A stretch of 64,000 bases of DNA from NCBI GenBank assembly GCA_022661535.1, contig JAKULF010000017.1, positions 558,001-622,000 of the forward strand, in the 5' to 3' direction. This DNA is from Eutypa lata. Lineage: Eukaryota > Ascomycota > Sordariomycetes > Xylariales > Diatrypaceae. This document shows, piece by piece, positions 60,534 to 64,000 of this stretch. How positions within the stretch are numbered: the first letter of the stretch is position 1; every line of letters begins with the position of its first letter. Under the pieces are notes generated by a model that worked only from the letters and a program-made list of their open reading frames with translations, ran no database searches and was not told the DNA's origin. The position numbers were made by a program, and so were the translations under genes.

Positions 60534-61123
60534 CTGCTGGACCTAATTATGTTAGCAAACTGATATTTTCCAACGTAGAAAGGAGAAAGAAAAAAGGAAG
60601 CTAGAAATGCAGCAAAACAGATGTTTACCTCCAAATAGCTTGATCTTTAACAAAAGCGAGCAGTGACTTTTTGTACCCATGCATACATGGTTATAATAAA
60701 TTAAATTGTTATTATAACTCATGCTTAACTTACATGGCGCAGCCACCACTTACGGAGAAAGGCCTGGTGTATGAGGCAAAGCCTTGGCCAATTGCGTACT
60801 TCCTTCACCATTTTGTCCGCAATTCATGCGACCGGAACACTGTTTCATGTCGCTGCCCCCAAGGCAGAGTCCGCCTTACTGGAAACTCAGGGTCGTATGT
60901 GGCTGTGTTCGAGTTCCGGAAGCGCGCGCGTACAGCATCCTGCGCCGCTGCAGAGTCTTAGGGAACCCTTCCCGCCCCCAGTGGATATATTTGGAGAACC
61001 ACGCCCATCCATCGTACTCCCATCGCTCGTCTTGTATTCAAACATCATTTGTATAATACTAAGGATATAATCTTTATCTTCCATTTCGCATCCCCAATCG
61101 GAACAAAACATTCCCATGGCATC
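60534..61123. other. Intergenic between two NACHT genes
   Basis: 590 bases. Overlapping short frames at 60671-61070 occupy all plus-strand phases and none resembles a protein family. Probably terminator and promoter. Confidence 0.55.
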
Positions 61124-64000
61124 ATGGACCCATTAAGCGCCATTGGCCTAGCCGGCAACCTTATCACGTTTGTCGAATTTGCTTTCAAAGTAGTCGGAAC
61201 CGGCTCTGAAATAGCTAGCTCCGCCAGAGGTGCGACGGATCGCACCGAGGAGGACGAAAAGGTCTACCGAACACTGAATGATTTCGCCTCTAAGCTTAAA
61301 CCAAAACCCAACGACTTGAGCCCGACCGAAAATAGGCCACAGGGAGGTCCGACGAGGACCAAAACCATACAAGCCCATGCGACTGCTCTGGAAGAGTTGG
61401 CCATCGACTGCGGGTCTGTATGCAATCAACTTTTAGAGGCTCTGGATAATCTCCGAGTTCGAAAAAGCGCACCCTATCACAGTTTCAAGTCGTTTGGCGC
61501 AGCACTCAAGACAGCACTTGGTGCTAAGAAGAGGGAGGAGCTGGAAAAGAGGCTCACACGGTTCCAAACTCTCATTGGTCTCCACTTCTTCCCTCTACTT
61601 CTGTACGTCTTTATTCTAGGGTCGACTGTCTTCTTTTCGTTAATATTTAATATACAGTGAGCAGCAATCCACTAGTGTCCGAATTCTATCTCGATTACAG
61701 AATGAGAGCATTCGTAGAGGGGTCGAACAAACCGCCACGTTTAGTGAACAGTCTGAAAGACTGGAATCCATCACGCGGTTGATAGAATCCATTCCCTATA
61801 CGACGGTAAATCTCGTCGACGGAGACCCAGCCAGCTCTAAGAGAAGCGTCTCTGGCTCGAAAAAACAAGACAGGTTCAAGGGCAGATATCCTACCGATGT
61901 AACATGCCTTGAACATCTCCTGTCCGATCTTACCTTGTCGGACCAAAGTCTAGAGACGATAGATAGACAACAGCAAGTTCTTAGAAGTCTTAACTTTGAA
62001 ACCCGATCAGACCGCCAGGATAATATCCCCGAAGCACATAAGTCGACATTCAAATGGGTCTTCTCGGACGATGAGCCTGTTATAGCTCTGCAGGATGAGC
62101 GCTCAGCCGAGGGAAGCGCTCACTTTCGTAGCTGGCTCAGGTCTGGTGATGGGACATTCTGGATTCTCGGGAAACCAGGCGCAGGCAAGTCGACCTTGAT
62201 GAAGTTCATCACCAGCCACAAGAAGACCGTACGGGAACTAAGAAGGTAGAGTGGTCCGAAGGGACTCGTCATCGCCAAACACTACTTCTGGAGTATTGGG
62301 ACAGCTATGCAGAAGTCTTTGAAAGGTCTTCTCCAAGAACTGCTCTATGATATCCTCTGCAACTGCCCGGAGCTGATACCTCAGGTGTTCCCAGACAGAT
62401 GGCAAGAAGTGAAGCCTGGCCGTCTGCCTCCTACCGGGAAATGGTCGACTGAAACACTCCTCGAAGGCCTCACGACCCTTGTGCAGTACCCTGATATACG
62501 GTTCAAGTTTTGTGCCTTCGTTGATGGTCTCGATGAATTTGCCGGAGACCAGTATGACCTGTGTCAAATCGTGAAGCGACTGTCTTCTTCGACTAACTTC
62601 AAGTGTTGTGTGTCAAGCCGACCGCTAAATGTTTTCCAGGATGCCTTCGCCGCTGACTTGTCCAAAAAAATGTGTGTCCATGATTTTACCTATTGGGATA
62701 TCTGGCACTATACGAAGAGTCAGCTAGAAGGGGTTCAAGCTTGGAGAATTTGCGCCGATGATTATAAATCAGAAAGGCTCTTCAGCGATGTAACAGAGCG
62801 CGCACAAGGCGTCTTTCTATGGGTGTTCCTGGTGGTAAGGTCACTGCGGGATGGGGTTATCAACGGTGATACAATGGATGACCTCGAAAGACACCTTGAA
62901 GCCCTTCCAAGTGACCTTGAGGCTATGTTCAGGCGCATGCTGGACCTGATCGATCCCTTTTACCACCGTTACATGAGTGAGACTCTCCAAGTTACCATCA
63001 ACGCGAGAAAACCACTGCATCTTATGACGTATCATGCAAGAGAATACGAGAGGCAAGACGAAGATTACGCAACAGAGAGACCACTTGAATCGAGTTTGGT
63101 GCTAACGAACCTGCCCCGAGGGCTGCTTGAGCCCTGTCGCCGTCGTATAAATACTCGATGCGGCGGGCTTATCGACTTCCATAAGGACAAAGTCGAGTTC
63201 ATACATCGGACGGTGAACGACTTTCTTTGCACTGGGCCGATGCGAGAATATTTGCAACAAAGAGCAGGGCTGGATTTCAAAGTCAACCTGTCGGTATTGA
63301 AGGCGTTGATGTTCCTCTTGAGGAGCCTTATGCCCGCCGAAAACACGCTTGACAACGCCAGAAATATGGAGGTCTTGTGGGGGGACTGCACACACTACGC
63401 GAATCACGCACTCGACGAAGACGAGGATTCTACATGCCTTCTATTAGACATGGCTGTCAATGTTCCTGGGGATGAGACATACTGGAGTCTTAATTCTGTA
63501 CGCAGTTCTTTTTCTGCCTCTCAAGACGCCGTCCGTAACGTGTCTCGCAGAACCAAGTCATCTTCCCCTGAGGAAATAAACCACCAATTCCGCTACGCCT
63601 TCTTAACTTCAGGTATATCCAAATATGTCTTGACAAGGCTGCGGAGAGACCGGGGCTATTATAGTTCTAGTAAAGCAGTGCCTCTAGCTACGCTCATAAG
63701 CGATTTTCCACGTTGGAAGCAATGTCACCTCAAAATCGTTTCAGCACTTCTCGACGCGGGCGCTGATCCCAATGAGAAAATCGAATCAGATATAACACCC
63801 TGGAATATGCTATTAAGAACTTTTGTGTCGGAATATCATTATGAACGAAATAAAATATACGTCGATAGACCCGGACATTCCATATTCTTCCATTTCCTGA
63901 GGCATGGAGCGCGCAGAACCAGCAGGGTGACTATCAATGGCGACAACATGTTTCCACTCACGCATATAATTTCTAATGCAATTGATGTATCTGCCTATTG
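61124..64000 (+). pseudogene. NACHT-type STAND NTPase interrupted by an in-frame TAG, 3' end off window
   Basis: Exon 1 is 61124-61602 and exon 2 runs from 61658 past the window end (gtacgt...acag). The N-terminus MDPLSAIGLAGNLITFVEFA resembles the SesA/NACHT_N-type domain of fungal STAND proteins. Walker A GKPGAGKST is at 331-339. A TAG at 62247-62249 (codon 357) follows 17 codons later. The frame then continues open to the edge: AKHYFWSIGTAMQKSLKGLL, Walker B KFCAFVDGLDEF, sensor CCVSSRPLNVFQDAF, ERAQGVFLWVFLVV, EFIHRTVNDFL. One ankyrin-like unit is visible (IVSALLDAGADPNEK). No plausible intron removes the TAG without also removing the conserved KHYFW block. It is a recent-looking nonsense allele: everything else is intact. 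Truncated protein would keep the N-terminal domain and P-loop only. Confidence 0.8.

Noticed and set aside
52850..62249. RIP mutation as the cause of the nonsense codons
   Set aside because: Both TAGs fit CpA to TpA, but each gene has a single change; RIP leaves many, and these are not duplicated sequences within the window.
62246..62312. Intron removing the TAG in the second NACHT gene
   Set aside because: It would delete the conserved KHYFW block that the neighbouring gene retains.
1..64000. CRISPR arrays, rRNA or tRNA genes
   Set aside because: No regular repeat-spacer array, no rRNA stretch, and T-loop-like words (GGTTCGA) occur without a matching cloverleaf. The tRNA-like string at 47278-47288 is the retroelement primer site.

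Overview
The window is nuclear DNA of a filamentous ascomycete (Pezizomycotina, probably Sordariomycetes). Most genes carry short introns (45-170 nt) with GTANGT donors, CTAAC/CTGAC-like branch points and YAG acceptors. The products are typical of that group: Jen1-type and UapA/UapC-type transporters, a chloroperoxidase/peroxygenase, a siderophore transporter and NACHT STAND proteins. Spacers are long, AT-rich and full of TACCTA/TAGGTA-like words. The species cannot be named from the sequence.

Layout. 1-16.7 kb: 5' part of proteasome subunit Rpn2 (minus, running off the left edge); the mRNA 5'-triphosphatase (Cet1-type capping subunit) with a huge polyQ/Pro N-terminus; a small tetraspan MARVEL-like protein (minus); a Jen1-type monocarboxylate transporter (minus). 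16.7-31 kb: a uric acid/xanthine permease (minus), a very gene-poor stretch, a secreted heme peroxygenase, and a QutC/qa-4-type 3-dehydroshikimate dehydratase. 31-43 kb: the ribosome-biogenesis WD40 protein Jip5 (minus), a secreted glycerophosphodiester phosphodiesterase, a GH18 chitinase ending in KKDEL, then a siderophore pair (esterase and SIT-type transporter) with a perfect SreA-type ATCTGATAA site between them. 43-50 kb: a Cps1/HAS-like GT2 glycosyltransferase, a complete 2,082-bp LTR retroelement coding only for Gag, and a zinc alcohol/formaldehyde dehydrogenase (minus). 50-64 kb: a RING protein broken by TAG, a BBE-like FAD oxidase and two adjacent NACHT NTPases, the second broken by TAG and running off the right edge.

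Functionally this is a housekeeping left end (Rpn2, capping enzyme, later Jip5) grading into accessory sequence: nutrient uptake, secreted enzymes, iron scavenging, a recent transposon and NLR-like genes. Three otherwise recognisable reading frames in the right 25 kb carry one internal stop each: the siderophore transporter, the RING protein and the second NACHT protein.

The most striking item is the retroelement at 45400-47481. It has two 193-bp LTRs that I read as identical, a perfect 5-bp target duplication (GTATG), a primer site matching the anticodon loop of initiator tRNA-Met, and a single 393-aa Gag-like frame with no room for pol. It is a young, non-autonomous, Gag-only element (TR-GAG-like).
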